64,000 nt of DNA, taken from assembly GCF_012584445.1 (NCBI RefSeq), contig NZ_JABAHI010000008.1, positions 1,364,001 to 1,428,000 on the forward strand. Direction: 5' to 3'. The position numbers and the translations under genes are program-made. Origin of the DNA: Olsenella sp. KGMB02461. GTDB taxonomy: Bacteria > Actinomycetota > Coriobacteriia > Coriobacteriales > Atopobiaceae. Positions 47,516 to 56,906 of the stretch are shown here, in pieces. The notes under the pieces were generated by a model. The model was given only the letters and a program-made list of their open reading frames with translations, did no database searches and was not told the origin of the DNA. The number at the start of each line of letters is the position of its first letter. The first letter of the stretch is position 1.

Positions 47516-47980
47516 ATGAACAAGAAGCTCATCGTATCTGCCGGCCTGATGGTTACCCTCTCTATGCCCCTGGTGGGATGCGGCGGCCAGCAGGCTCCCG
47601 CCGCTCAGGCTGAGACCAAGACCGACGACAAGGCTGCCGAGTCCAGCTCTGACTTCGATGCCGTGGCCTTCTATAACGGCACTTGGCGCGGCAGCGTCGA
47701 GACCACCGGCCAGACCGTGTATGGCACCGCTGGCGGCTCCGAGCAGATGGTGGACGTCATCTTGAACGAGGACGGCACCGCCGAGACCAAGCCTTGCAAG
47801 AACCACGAGGACCTGCTTACCGAGGAAGGCACTTGGGAGGCCACTGACGACAAGTCTGTCACCGTGAAGCTCCCCTCCGGCGACATCGTGCTCACCGTGG
47901 TTGACGAGACCAACATGACCGGCGATCCCACCGCCTTTGGCATCGACGGTTTCGATGTGTTGAACTTCACCCTCTACTAG
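47516..47980 (+). CDS. Small secreted lipoprotein
   Basis: 154 residues, AAAGGAAACC upstream of the ATG. Signal peptide with lipobox LVGC near residue 22, then a Gln/Ala/Glu/Asp-rich spacer. A small domain of alternating strands follows (FYNGTWRGSVETTGQTVYG, EGTWEATDDKSVTVKLPSGDIVLTVVDE), resembling lipocalin/META-like beta-barrel domains in general form only. No named family recognised. It lies between two GH3 lipoproteins and is bracketed by terminators, so it is its own transcript. Confidence 0.8.
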   Translation: MNKKLIVSAGLMVTLSMPLVGCGGQQAPAAQAETKTDDKAAESSSDFDAVAFYNGTWRGSVETTGQTVYGTAGGSEQMVDVILNEDGTAETKPCKNHEDLLTEEGTWEATDDKSVTVKLPSGDIVLTVVDETNMTGDPTAFGIDGFDVLNFTLY

Positions 47981-47994
47981 GCCCTTCTGTCTGG

Positions 47995-48035
47995 CCGGGT
48001 GGCCGTCCTGCCTGCGGCCGCCCGGTTCCCTTTAC
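47995..48035 (+). terminator. Terminator of the small lipoprotein
   Basis: 11-bp stem CCGGGTGGCCG/CGGCCGCCCGG (47995-48005 with 48015-48025, one G-T pair), then TTCCCTTT. Confidence 0.7.
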
Positions 48036-48159
48036 CTCTGGCGCGCAGGCCCCTCAAGGGGCGTGTTTGAGGTTTTGGATCCGGTGGCGATGGCGCCTCT
48101 GCCAAGATGCTCGCTATCAAGACCACTAATTAATTTGGGTTTCAATCAAAGGAGAGAAC

Positions 48160-50595
48160 ATGGGATCCATCAGCCGCCGCGACTTCATGTTGGGTTCTGC
48201 AGGATTGGCAGGCTTGGCGGGCACATTGGCCCTCACCGGCTGCAATGGCAGCCCCCAAGCCGCTGCCGACCCTGCGGCAAACCTGCCTAAGCCCGAAGAC
48301 TACCCCATCGATCCCGACGGCGACGACGTCGAGGCCAAGTGGACCAGCGAGAAGATCCGCAAAGACCAGTGGACTCGCGTCACCAACCCCGACGGCGGCG
48401 CCGAGCTGGGCGTCATGGACGAGGCTCGCATCATCCAGGTGGGAGGCCTCGCCTTCCGCGACATGAACGGCAATGGCAAGCTGGACTTATGGGAAGACTG
48501 GCGCCAGCCGGCCGATGAGCGCGCCAAGGCGTTGGCAGCCTCTCTCACCGCCGAGCAGTGCTTCCCTCTGGTATGGGCCGGCGGCACCCAGTCCAGCTCT
48601 ACCGAGACCGACACCTCGGCTATGGACTACATCGAGGCAGGAAGCCGCGCTGGCGTCTCCCGCCTGCAGTCCACCATCGATACCTACGCCACCGACGTGG
48701 AGTGGATCAACAAGGTGCAGACGGTCTGCGAGCAGAGCGAGCTGGGCATCCCTTACCTCAACTACTCCGACCCCTACGTCCTCTTTGGCGTTCCTTCCTC
48801 GGTGAGCCTGGCGGCTGCCATGGACAAGGACGTCTGGCGCAAGGCCGGCATGTGGCAAGCGCGCGCCTGGCGTGCCACCGGCGTGCGTATGGAGCTGGGC
48901 CCGCAGATCGACGTCTACTCCAACCCCATTGGCACCCGTCTTTCTGGCTCCGTTTCTGAAGACCCCGCACTGAACCGCGACTTCGCTGCAGCCTTTGGCG
49001 GCGGCATGCAGTCTACCTGGGGCGATGACGAGGCTACCGACGACCAGGGCTGGGGCAAGGATTCCTGCGCAGTCATGCTCAAGCACTTCGCCGGCGAAGG
49101 CTCCAACGAGGGCGGTCGCGACGACCACTCCGACTCCGGCAAGTGGAACGTCTTCCCGGGCTCGAACTTCAACGCCCACCTGGTGCCTTTCCTGGACGGC
49201 GGAATGAAGCTGGACTCCAAGACCGAGCAGATGGCTGCCGTCATGCCCTGCTACGGCATCGCCTACGACCCCAACGATCCCGATGGCTTGGGCGAGCATG
49301 TGGGCAGCGCTTATTCCACCCACAACATCTCGATCCTTCGCAACGCCGGTTGGGACGGCCTGCTCTGCACCGACTGGATGATCTTGGATGGCATCCAGCA
49401 CGGCATGCAGAACGTGGAGAAGCCCGACCGCTTCGCCAAGCTCATGAACAACACCATCTCCCAGCACGGCGGCTCCTTCGAGCCCGACGTGGCCAAGGAA
49501 GCCTATGACGTCATGGTCAAGGCCGACGGCGAGGACAAGGCGCTGGCCACCCTTCAAGAGAACTGCCGCCGCATCTTCAAGGCCATGGTGCTGGTGAACC
49601 TCTTTGACCAGCCCTACTCCGACCGCGATGCCGCCAAGGAGATCCTGGAGAACGCCAACGCAGCCGCCTTTGGCGCCGAGACCGCCGACAAGTGCGTGGT
49701 CATGCTCAAGAACAAGGGCGACGCCATCTCCAAGGACGGCCTCAAGGGCAAGGTCTACGTGCCTCAAAAGTTCACTCCGGCGCGGGAGAGCTTCTTTGGC
49801 TCCTCGCCTGCCATGGTGGCCCCGGTAGTGGAGCTGGGCGACGGCTTTGACATCGTCACCGACCACGTGGCCGACGGCGATCCCAACGAGAACTCTGTCA
49901 CCGCCCTCACCAAGGAGGAGCTGGCCGACGTGAGCTATGCCGTGGTAGGCATCCACAACCCTCAGGACGCCTATCAGGGCGTCGAGGGCGGCCCGGACTT
50001 CATGAGCATCGTCATGGGCACCGAGCCCGCCCCTGGCCCCTATTGGAAGCCGCTCTCCCTGCAGTATCGCCCCTTCAAGGCCGACGGCGACTACGTGCGC
50101 AAGGAGTCTTTGAACCCCAAGGACGAGTTTGGCGAGTACGTCAACCGCTCCGTCTATGGCGCCGAGACCCATGCCACCAACGAGGCTGATCTGGACCTGG
50201 TGCTCTCCGTCAAAGAGAAGCTGCCCGAGGGCGCCAAGCTCATCGTGTGCATCGACGCCGATCGCCCCATGTGCTTTGGCGAGCTGGAGCCAGCCGCAGA
50301 CGCCATTCTCTTCACCTACAGCAAGCTCTCGGACGACCAGTTCTCCCACATCCTCTCCGGCAAGGTGGAGCCCTCCGGCTTGCTGTCCCATCAGCAGCCC
50401 AAGGACATGGAGCAGACCTTCGTCCAAAACGAGGACGTGCCTCGCGACATGGAGCCCTACACCGACTCCGAGGGCAACGCCTACGACTTCGCCTTTGGCC
50501 TCAACTGGTCCGGCAAGATCGACGACGACCGCGTGAAGACCTACTCGGCAGATCCTTTGACCACGCCTGAGACCGAGGTCAAGGCTGACGCCTAG
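48160..50595 (+). CDS. Tat-exported GH3 lipoprotein (fourth copy, no own regulator pair)
   Basis: 811 residues, CAAAGGAGAG upstream. Signal SRRDFMLGSAG, lipobox LTGC. Loop DMNGNGKLDLWEDW, LKHFAGEGSNEGGRDDH, nucleophile in LLCTDWMIL, C-terminus DFAFGLNWSG. Very close to the module 1 and 2 enzymes in the first 130 residues (KPEDYPIDPDGDDVEAKW is shared almost word for word). It stands without a divergent kinase/regulator pair, so it may be controlled by one of the three in the region or be constitutive. Confidence 0.88.
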   Translation: MGSISRRDFMLGSAGLAGLAGTLALTGCNGSPQAAADPAANLPKPEDYPIDPDGDDVEAKWTSEKIRKDQWTRVTNPDGGAELGVMDEARIIQVGGLAFRDMNGNGKLDLWEDWRQPADERAKALAASLTAEQCFPLVWAGGTQSSSTETDTSAMDYIEAGSRAGVSRLQSTIDTYATDVEWINKVQTVCEQSELGIPYLNYSDPYVLFGVPSSVSLAAAMDKDVWRKAGMWQARAWRATGVRMELGPQIDVYSNPIGTRLSGSVSEDPALNRDFAAAFGGGMQSTWGDDEATDDQGWGKDSCAVMLKHFAGEGSNEGGRDDHSDSGKWNVFPGSNFNAHLVPFLDGGMKLDSKTEQMAAVMPCYGIAYDPNDPDGLGEHVGSAYSTHNISILRNAGWDGLLCTDWMILDGIQHGMQNVEKPDRFAKLMNNTISQHGGSFEPDVAKEAYDVMVKADGEDKALATLQENCRRIFKAMVLVNLFDQPYSDRDAAKEILENANAAAFGAETADKCVVMLKNKGDAISKDGLKGKVYVPQKFTPARESFFGSSPAMVAPVVELGDGFDIVTDHVADGDPNENSVTALTKEELADVSYAVVGIHNPQDAYQGVEGGPDFMSIVMGTEPAPGPYWKPLSLQYRPFKADGDYVRKESLNPKDEFGEYVNRSVYGAETHATNEADLDLVLSVKEKLPEGAKLIVCIDADRPMCFGELEPAADAILFTYSKLSDDQFSHILSGKVEPSGLLSHQQPKDMEQTFVQNEDVPRDMEPYTDSEGNAYDFAFGLNWSGKIDDDRVKTYSADPLTTPETEVKADA

Positions 50596-50682
50596 CCCCT
50601 GGCGGCGACAGCCGGCCTTCTCGGCATCGCCCCTTTGTGAAAGCTTCTGCCGGGACCCATCCCGGCATGGGCCCTGTCCGGC

Positions 50683-50726
50683 AAAGACCTGCGGCCGTAT
50701 CCCGCAAGAGAGGGTCGCAGGTCTTT
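50683..50726 (+). terminator. Terminator-like hairpin after GH3-4
   Basis: 11-bp stem AAAGACCTGCG/CGCAGGTCTTT (50683-50693 with 50716-50726), 22-base loop; the T-rich end is inside the stem. It lies just before the next gene's ribosome binding site, so it may attenuate rather than stop transcription. Confidence 0.6.
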
Positions 50727-50751
50727 GATGAAAAGAATGAAAGGAGACCTC

Positions 50752-53715
50752 ATGGCGCAGAAACCCAAGAGAAAGACGGGCGCCATAGTCATGCTGGTGG
50801 TTGCCGGCGTGCTGTTGGTTCTCGGCATCGCCGTGAACGTTGCTGCGGGTATGTTTAGCTCGCTTTTAGACCATTACCTGGGCGGCCGCCCCTACACCGT
50901 AGAGACTGTGGCGGGCTCTGAAGATTGGGACACGGCCTACTACGACGCCCAGTACCGTGGCCGCGGTCGCGCCACTGAGGACGCCAAAGCCCTGGTCTCC
51001 GAGGTAGAAGGGGAGGGCATCGTCCTTCTCAAGAATGACGGCGGCTTGCCGCTGACCTCGGGCGAGACCGTGAGCCTGTTGGGCCGCTTTGCAGCCGATC
51101 CTGTCTACGGCGGCGCCGGCTCAGGCACGGTCGACCCCGACGACTGCACTGACATCTATGCCGGCCTCACCAACGCCGGCCTCACCGTGAACGACACGGC
51201 CTACAACTTCATCAAAGATGCAGTGGCCTCCGGCAACTATCCCAAGGCCAACATCACCATGGACAACCCCAAGACCGCCAGCTACTACATTGGCGAGATC
51301 CCTTGGGCAGATTACAGCTCCGAGGCCAAGTCCTCCATCAACGGCACCATCGGCGTGGTGGTCATTGGCCGCGGCGGCGGCGAGGGCGGCGACCTGTCCC
51401 GCAACCTCAAAGGCGACCTGGAGAGCGGAGTATCCGATAACTTCACCGCCAATGCTGAAACCGCCAACTACGCCGACGGCCAGCATGAGCTGGAACTCTC
51501 GAAAGAAGAGCGCGACCTCATCGCTGCCGCCAAGCAGTCCTGCTCCAAGGTCGTGGCGGTCATCAACGCCTCCACCCCCATGGAGGTAGGCGACCTCATG
51601 GTCGGCGACCTGGCCGTGGACTCCATCATCGAGGTGGGCTCCCTGGGAGCTTCTGGCGCCGAGGCTGTGGGCAAGGTGCTCACCGGCGAGATCAACCCCT
51701 CCGGTCGCACCACCGACATCTGGGCTGCAGACTTCACCGCCGACCCCACCTTCGCCAACTTTGGCGGCAAGCAGTATACCGACGTGTCTGGCTACTACAC
51801 CACCAACTTTAACGACACCGCCTCTGACGGCACTGCCTACTTTGTGGAGTACGAAGAGGGCATCTACTACGGCTACCGCTACTACGAGACCGCTGCCGCA
51901 GAGGCCGAGGCGGGCAATTACGCTGGCTTCGACTACGACCGCGCGGTGACCTTCCCCTTTGGCTATGGCCTCTCCTACACCACCTTCGAGCAGGCCCTGG
52001 ACTCCGTCACTGTCGAGAATGACGAGGTCTCCGCCACCGTGACCGTTACCAACACAGGCGACGTCGCCGGTAAAGAAGTGGTGCAGCTCTACTACTCGGC
52101 CCCCTATGAGGCCGGTGGCACCGAGAAGAGCGCTGTGGTGCTGGGCGGCTTTGCCAAGACCCCGTCTTTGGCCCCCGGCGAGTCTGCCACTGTCGAGGTG
52201 AGCTGGCCTGTGCGCGACATGGCCTCCTGGAACACCGCTCAGGGCGCCTATGTGCTGGATGCCGGCGACTACACCGTAAGCCTGCGCTCCGACTCCCATC
52301 ATGTCATCGCTTCCAATCCCGTGACCTTGGAAGCGGCGGTCTATGATACCGACAGCGCCACCGGCGAGAAGGTGGAGACCCGCTTCGCCGAGATGAACTC
52401 CTACATGGAGAAGAACTGCGAGAACCTCTCTCGCGCCGACTTCGCCGGCACCTTCCCTGTGGCTGCCGAGGATAAGACCGCTGCCGAGACGGGCGTGGAG
52501 TTTGCCGAGTTCAATCCTGCCGACGCCCAGGATGCCGCCGACGAGATGCCTGTCACCGGCGCTTCCAACGGGATTTCCCTCATCGACCTGCGCGGCAAGA
52601 GCTATGACGATCCCGAGTGGGACTCCCTGCTCGATCAGCTCTCGGTCTCCGAGATGACCACCATGTTGAACGACGGCGCCTACAACACCGCCGAGATCCC
52701 CTCCATCTCCAAGCCTGCCACCCATGACCCGGACGGCCCTGCGGGCTTCACCTCGCTCACCGGCCCCACCGGCAACTGCGCCTACTGCTCCGAGTACCTC
52801 ATGGCTCAGACCTGGAACACCGACCTCATGTACCAAGTGGGCCTGATGGTGGGTCAAGAAGGCCTGGCCTCTGGCTATAACGGCTGGTATGCGCCTGCCA
52901 TGAACACCCATCGCAGCCCCTTCGCCGGCCGCAACTTCGAGTACTACTCCGAGGACCCGCTGCTGGCAGGCAAGATCGGCTCTGCCGTGGTCTCCGGCGC
53001 TGCTCAAAACGGCGTCTATGCCTACGTCAAGCACTTCGCCTTGAACGATCAGGAGAGCTACCGCGTCCAGCACCTGGCTACCTGGGCCAACGAGCAGGCC
53101 ATGCGCGAGATCTACCTGCGCCCCTTCGAGATCACCGTCAAAGAGTCCCACTACGACTTGAACTACATCGCCGATGAGCTGGGCACCCGCGAGACCATCC
53201 AGATGCCTGCCTGCACCGGCATCATGAGCTCCTTCAACTACCTGGGCACCACCTGGGCCGGCGGCAGCCATGCGCTGCTCACCGAGGTGCTCCGTGACGA
53301 GTGGGGCTTCCGCGGCATGGTGATCACCGACTTCAACCTCTACGGCTACATGAACAAGAACCAGGCCGTGGCTGCCGGCACCGACCTTCAGCTCACCTAC
53401 TCGGCCATGACCGGCGACTTTGCCGACACCAACAACGCCAGCGTGGTCAAGCAGCTGCGCCAGGCTACCAAGAACGTGCTCTACACCACCGTGAACTCCA
53501 ACATGATGCAGGGCATGGCCCCTGGCTCTGTGGTGCGCTACGGCACCGCCACCTGGCAATACGCCGTCTATGGCGTCACGGCCGCCCTGGTGGCCATCGC
53601 CGCAGTGTTGGTCTTCTTTGGCCTGCGCAAGCTGGGCGTCATCCCGGCATCCAAGAAGTCCAAGGCCTCTGACAACGACGCCAACGCCAGCAGCGGCGGC
53701 GCAGTGGTGGCCTAG
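50752..53715 (+). CDS. Domain-permuted GH3 glycosidase with membrane segments at both ends
   Basis: 987 residues from ATG 50752 (AAAGGAG upstream). An N-terminal membrane helix (AIVMLVVAGVLLVLGIAVNVAAG) is followed by the GH3 second domain first (EGIVLLKNDGGLPL, and RGGGEGGDLS with a candidate acid/base Glu). A fibronectin-like domain (VTVTNTGDVAGKEVVQLYY) comes next, and only then the catalytic barrel: FEYYSEDPLLAGKIGS, VKHFALNDQES, and the nucleophile Asp in GMVITDFNLYG. This C-then-N order is known from a few rumen GH3 beta-glucosidases. A last membrane helix (WQYAVYGVTAALVAIAAVLVFFGL) precedes a basic tail. So the enzyme is anchored at both ends with its bulk outside. In tandem with the next GH3 gene. 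Confidence 0.88.
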   Translation: MAQKPKRKTGAIVMLVVAGVLLVLGIAVNVAAGMFSSLLDHYLGGRPYTVETVAGSEDWDTAYYDAQYRGRGRATEDAKALVSEVEGEGIVLLKNDGGLPLTSGETVSLLGRFAADPVYGGAGSGTVDPDDCTDIYAGLTNAGLTVNDTAYNFIKDAVASGNYPKANITMDNPKTASYYIGEIPWADYSSEAKSSINGTIGVVVIGRGGGEGGDLSRNLKGDLESGVSDNFTANAETANYADGQHELELSKEERDLIAAAKQSCSKVVAVINASTPMEVGDLMVGDLAVDSIIEVGSLGASGAEAVGKVLTGEINPSGRTTDIWAADFTADPTFANFGGKQYTDVSGYYTTNFNDTASDGTAYFVEYEEGIYYGYRYYETAAAEAEAGNYAGFDYDRAVTFPFGYGLSYTTFEQALDSVTVENDEVSATVTVTNTGDVAGKEVVQLYYSAPYEAGGTEKSAVVLGGFAKTPSLAPGESATVEVSWPVRDMASWNTAQGAYVLDAGDYTVSLRSDSHHVIASNPVTLEAAVYDTDSATGEKVETRFAEMNSYMEKNCENLSRADFAGTFPVAAEDKTAAETGVEFAEFNPADAQDAADEMPVTGASNGISLIDLRGKSYDDPEWDSLLDQLSVSEMTTMLNDGAYNTAEIPSISKPATHDPDGPAGFTSLTGPTGNCAYCSEYLMAQTWNTDLMYQVGLMVGQEGLASGYNGWYAPAMNTHRSPFAGRNFEYYSEDPLLAGKIGSAVVSGAAQNGVYAYVKHFALNDQESYRVQHLATWANEQAMREIYLRPFEITVKESHYDLNYIADELGTRETIQMPACTGIMSSFNYLGTTWAGGSHALLTEVLRDEWGFRGMVITDFNLYGYMNKNQAVAAGTDLQLTYSAMTGDFADTNNASVVKQLRQATKNVLYTTVNSNMMQGMAPGSVVRYGTATWQYAVYGVTAALVAIAAVLVFFGLRKLGVIPASKKSKASDNDANASSGGAVVA

Positions 53716-53763
53716 GAATCGTTCGAGTTCGCCTGCAGTCTGTACGTACCTGAAGGGGGCATC

Positions 53764-56295
53764 ATGGCCTACGAGGAGCTCATTAGCTCGATGACATTGG
53801 AAGAGAAGTGCGCGCTTCTCTCAGGTGGGGACGCCTTTGGCACCTACCCCATGGCTCGCCACGCCATTCCTCGCATGCAGTTCTCCGATGGCCCCCACGG
53901 CCTGCGCGTGCAGGCTGCAGGCGCGAACCACCTGGGCATTGGCGGCTCTCTGCCCGCCACCTGCTTTCCCACCGCCGCCACCGTGGCCAACAGCTGGAAC
54001 CCCAAGCTGGGCGAAGCTTTAGGCGAGGCGCTGGGCGAGGAGGCGCTGGCCCAAAAGGTGGACGTGGTGTTGGGGCCTGGCCTCAATATCAAGCGCAACC
54101 CTCTGTGCGGCCGCAACTTCGAGTATTTCTCGGAAGACCCGCTGCTGGCGGGCAAGATGGCCGCTGGCTATGTGAGGGGCATCCAATCCAAGGGGGTCTC
54201 TGCCTGCCCTAAGCACTTTGCGGTGAACAGCCAGGAGACCCGCCGCATGGCCTCGGACTCCGTGGTGGACGAGCGCACGCTGCGCGAGATCTACCTGGCG
54301 GGCTTCGAACGGGTGGTCGAAGAGGCCCATCCTGCCTGCATCATGAGCAGCTATAACCTGGTCAACGGCACCTATGTGAACGAGGACCCCTATCTGCTTC
54401 GCCAGATACTGCGCGACGAGTGGGGCTTCGACGGCGCCGTGGTCACCGACTGGGTCGCCAGCCACGACCACCCCGCCGCGGTCAAGTGCGGCTCTGACTT
54501 CGAGATGCCGGCTCCCGGCATAGGCTCTGTGCGCGAGCTGGTGGAGTCGGTGCGCGACGGGCGCGTGAGCGAGTCTGTGATAGACGCGCGGGTAGAGGAG
54601 TGCCTGAAGCTTATCTTCGCCACCACTGCCCATACCCGTGCGGCGGGCAGTGAATTTGACGCGCAGGCTCACCATCGCCTGGCAGAGACCGTCGCCGCCG
54701 AGTCCTGCGTGCTGCTCAAGAACCAGGACGACCTGTTGCCTTTGGCTCCCGGCACCAAGGTGGCCCTGGTGGGCGACTTTGCCGCAGAGCCGCGCTATCA
54801 AGGCGCCGGCTCGTCGTTGGTGAACTCGGTCTACCTCAACAAGCTGGTGGATTGCATCCGCGACTACGATCTTGACTACGTGGGCTTCGAGCCAGGCTTC
54901 GACCGATGCGGCCCCGCCAATGCCGAGAAGGCCGCCGACGCCTGCCAGCTGGCCTCCCGAGCCGACGTGGTCTTGCTGTGCCTAGGCTTGGACGAGACCC
55001 GGGAGACCGAGGGCGCCGAGCGCCAGGACATGTGCCTGGCCTCTTCCCAGGTTGCCCTGGTGGGCCAGTTGGCGGCAGTGAACCCCAATATCGCGGTGCT
55101 CTTGTCGGCAGGGGCGCCCGTGGAGACGGGCTGGGACAAAGACGTCAAGGCGCTGGTGCATCTGTGTCTGGGCGGCCAGGCAGGGGCTCGCGCGGCCTTG
55201 GACGTGGTCTGTGGGTTGGTGAACCCCTCGGGCAAGCTGGCCGAGACCTGGCCCCATGCCCTGGCCGACACCGCTACCGCAGGCTTCTATCCTGCCGAGA
55301 AGAAGCATGCCCTCTATAAAGAGGCTCTGTACGTGGGTTATCGCTACTTCGATAGCGCGCAGGTGGATGTGGCCTATCCCTTTGGCTTTGGCTTGTCCTA
55401 TACCACCTTTGACTATTCTGATCTGCAAGTGGATGTGCAAGATGGGCCAGACCCGCAGGTGAAGGTGTCGTGCGCTGTTGCCAACACGGGACCTGTGGCC
55501 GGAGCCGAGGTGGTGCAGCTCTACGTGGCAAAGCCCGAGGGCGACGTCTTTAGGCCGGCCCAAGAGCTTCGCGCCTTTGACAAGGTGGTGCTGGAGCCGG
55601 GGCAGAGCGCGCGGGTGAGCTTTGAGCTTTCCGGGCGAGACTTTGCCTACTACCACGTGGGGAACTCGGATTGGGAGATCGAAGGCGGCACCTACGAGCT
55701 GCGGGTTTCTGCCTCCTCGCGGGATGTGCGCCTTAGGGCCGCCGTCGAGCTCTCTGGCACCGGCGCGGCCAACCCCTATGAGGGCCGCGATGTGGAGGTC
55801 TACAAGCGCGCCCAGGTGAGCCAGGTCTCAGACGAGGCCTTCGCGGCCATCTTGGGTCATCCGGTGCCTTCTCCCAAGGTCACCTTGGGTCCCGACCTGT
55901 GCATTCGCGACCTCAACCACGGCCGAAGCCCCCTCTTCTGGTTGGTGTGGCTCATCTTGGACCGGCTGGTGAAGGCTTCCTACAAGAAAGGCGCGCCCGA
56001 CCTGAACCTGCTCTTCATCTACAACATGCCGCTCCACGGCCTGGCCAAAAACGCCGGCGGCCTGGTATCGCCCCAGATGATCGATGCCCTGGTCTTGGAG
56101 ATCCGCGGCTTTTGGGTGGTGGGCCTGTTGCTCTTCATTGGCCGCTTCTTCACCAACCTGGCCAAAAACTCCCGCATCGCCGCAGCGCTCAAAGAGGCTG
56201 CTGCCAAGGCTGGCGCCGGGCCTGCCGCGTCCCACCATGCTTCTGACGCCTCTGAGCACGACGCCTCCGCCCCTGGCGGCGCCACCTTCGCCTAA
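53764..56295 (+). CDS. GH3 glycosidase with C-terminal membrane-associated extension
   Basis: 843 residues. Classical order: barrel with MTLEEKCALLSGGDAF, SDGPHGLR, FEYFSEDPLLAGK, PKHFAVNSQETRR and the nucleophile in GAVVTDWVASHDHP (about 241). The second domain has ETEGAERQDM (candidate acid/base Glu), and a fibronectin-like domain follows. There is no signal peptide. After the enzyme, the last about 150 residues hold two hydrophobic stretches (LFWLVWLILDRLV and FWVVGLLLFIGRFF) and an Ala-rich tail. Most likely a beta-glucosidase-type enzyme held at the inner membrane face, acting on imported glycosides; the direction is inference. A repeat-like copy (54921-54933, one mismatch) encodes NAEKA. 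Confidence 0.88.
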   Translation: MAYEELISSMTLEEKCALLSGGDAFGTYPMARHAIPRMQFSDGPHGLRVQAAGANHLGIGGSLPATCFPTAATVANSWNPKLGEALGEALGEEALAQKVDVVLGPGLNIKRNPLCGRNFEYFSEDPLLAGKMAAGYVRGIQSKGVSACPKHFAVNSQETRRMASDSVVDERTLREIYLAGFERVVEEAHPACIMSSYNLVNGTYVNEDPYLLRQILRDEWGFDGAVVTDWVASHDHPAAVKCGSDFEMPAPGIGSVRELVESVRDGRVSESVIDARVEECLKLIFATTAHTRAAGSEFDAQAHHRLAETVAAESCVLLKNQDDLLPLAPGTKVALVGDFAAEPRYQGAGSSLVNSVYLNKLVDCIRDYDLDYVGFEPGFDRCGPANAEKAADACQLASRADVVLLCLGLDETRETEGAERQDMCLASSQVALVGQLAAVNPNIAVLLSAGAPVETGWDKDVKALVHLCLGGQAGARAALDVVCGLVNPSGKLAETWPHALADTATAGFYPAEKKHALYKEALYVGYRYFDSAQVDVAYPFGFGLSYTTFDYSDLQVDVQDGPDPQVKVSCAVANTGPVAGAEVVQLYVAKPEGDVFRPAQELRAFDKVVLEPGQSARVSFELSGRDFAYYHVGNSDWEIEGGTYELRVSASSRDVRLRAAVELSGTGAANPYEGRDVEVYKRAQVSQVSDEAFAAILGHPVPSPKVTLGPDLCIRDLNHGRSPLFWLVWLILDRLVKASYKKGAPDLNLLFIYNMPLHGLAKNAGGLVSPQMIDALVLEIRGFWVVGLLLFIGRFFTNLAKNSRIAAALKEAAAKAGAGPAASHHASDASEHDASAPGGATFA

Positions 56296-56366
56296 CCAGG
56301 AGCCATGCCTGCGAGCTTGCAGGCGCCCGCCCCGCCCAACGCCCGTCATTTGAGGAGGAAGCCGCC

Positions 56367-56906
56367 ATGAGCTTCAAAACCTGGACCGAGGAGCATCAAA
56401 GCCTCTGGGAGTTCATCAAGTTCAACATCTTGTCCAACGTCTCCACCGCCACCCGATTTGTGGCGACCTGGGTGGGCACCTGGCTCTTTGTGAACACCCT
56501 GGCGCTCACGGCTCCCTTCTCCTTCTTGATCTTCAACTACACGTCGTCGGGCTCCAACGGCCTGGGAGGCTTTCTCACCTTCCTTCTGGCCGAGGTGCTC
56601 GCCCAAGTGGTGAACTTCTTCGTGCAGATGAAGTTCGTCTTCAAGAGCCAGGCCTCCTTTGCCACCGCCGCACCTAAGTTCGCCGTGCTGGCTGTGCTCA
56701 TCGTGGTGGTGAACCTGGTGCTTCCGGGCTACGTCACCAACTTCTGCATCGGCCTGGGCCTAGGCGCCGAGCTGGCCGCCACCGTCGCCTCCGTGGTCAA
56801 CACCTTGCTGGCGGTCATCGTGAGCTTCCCGGTGCTCAAGTTCTGGATCACCCCCAGCCAGGACAGCGACTCTCCGGCCTCCGGCGATCCTGCAGCCACC
56901 GTCTAG
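56367..56906 (+). CDS. GtrA-like membrane protein
   Basis: 179 residues, GAGGAGG upstream. Four membrane helices with the GtrA pattern: FIKFNILSNVSTATRFVATW at the start, NFFVQMKFVFKSQ in the middle (the conserved N-x-x-x-x-x-x-F-F region) and two helices after it. GtrA-type proteins are linked to transfer of glycosyl or prenyl-phosphate sugars in cell-wall and O-antigen decoration. 71 bases after the GH3 gene, likely the same transcript, tying it to glycan work. Confidence 0.82.
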   Translation: MSFKTWTEEHQSLWEFIKFNILSNVSTATRFVATWVGTWLFVNTLALTAPFSFLIFNYTSSGSNGLGGFLTFLLAEVLAQVVNFFVQMKFVFKSQASFATAAPKFAVLAVLIVVVNLVLPGYVTNFCIGLGLGAELAATVASVVNTLLAVIVSFPVLKFWITPSQDSDSPASGDPAATV

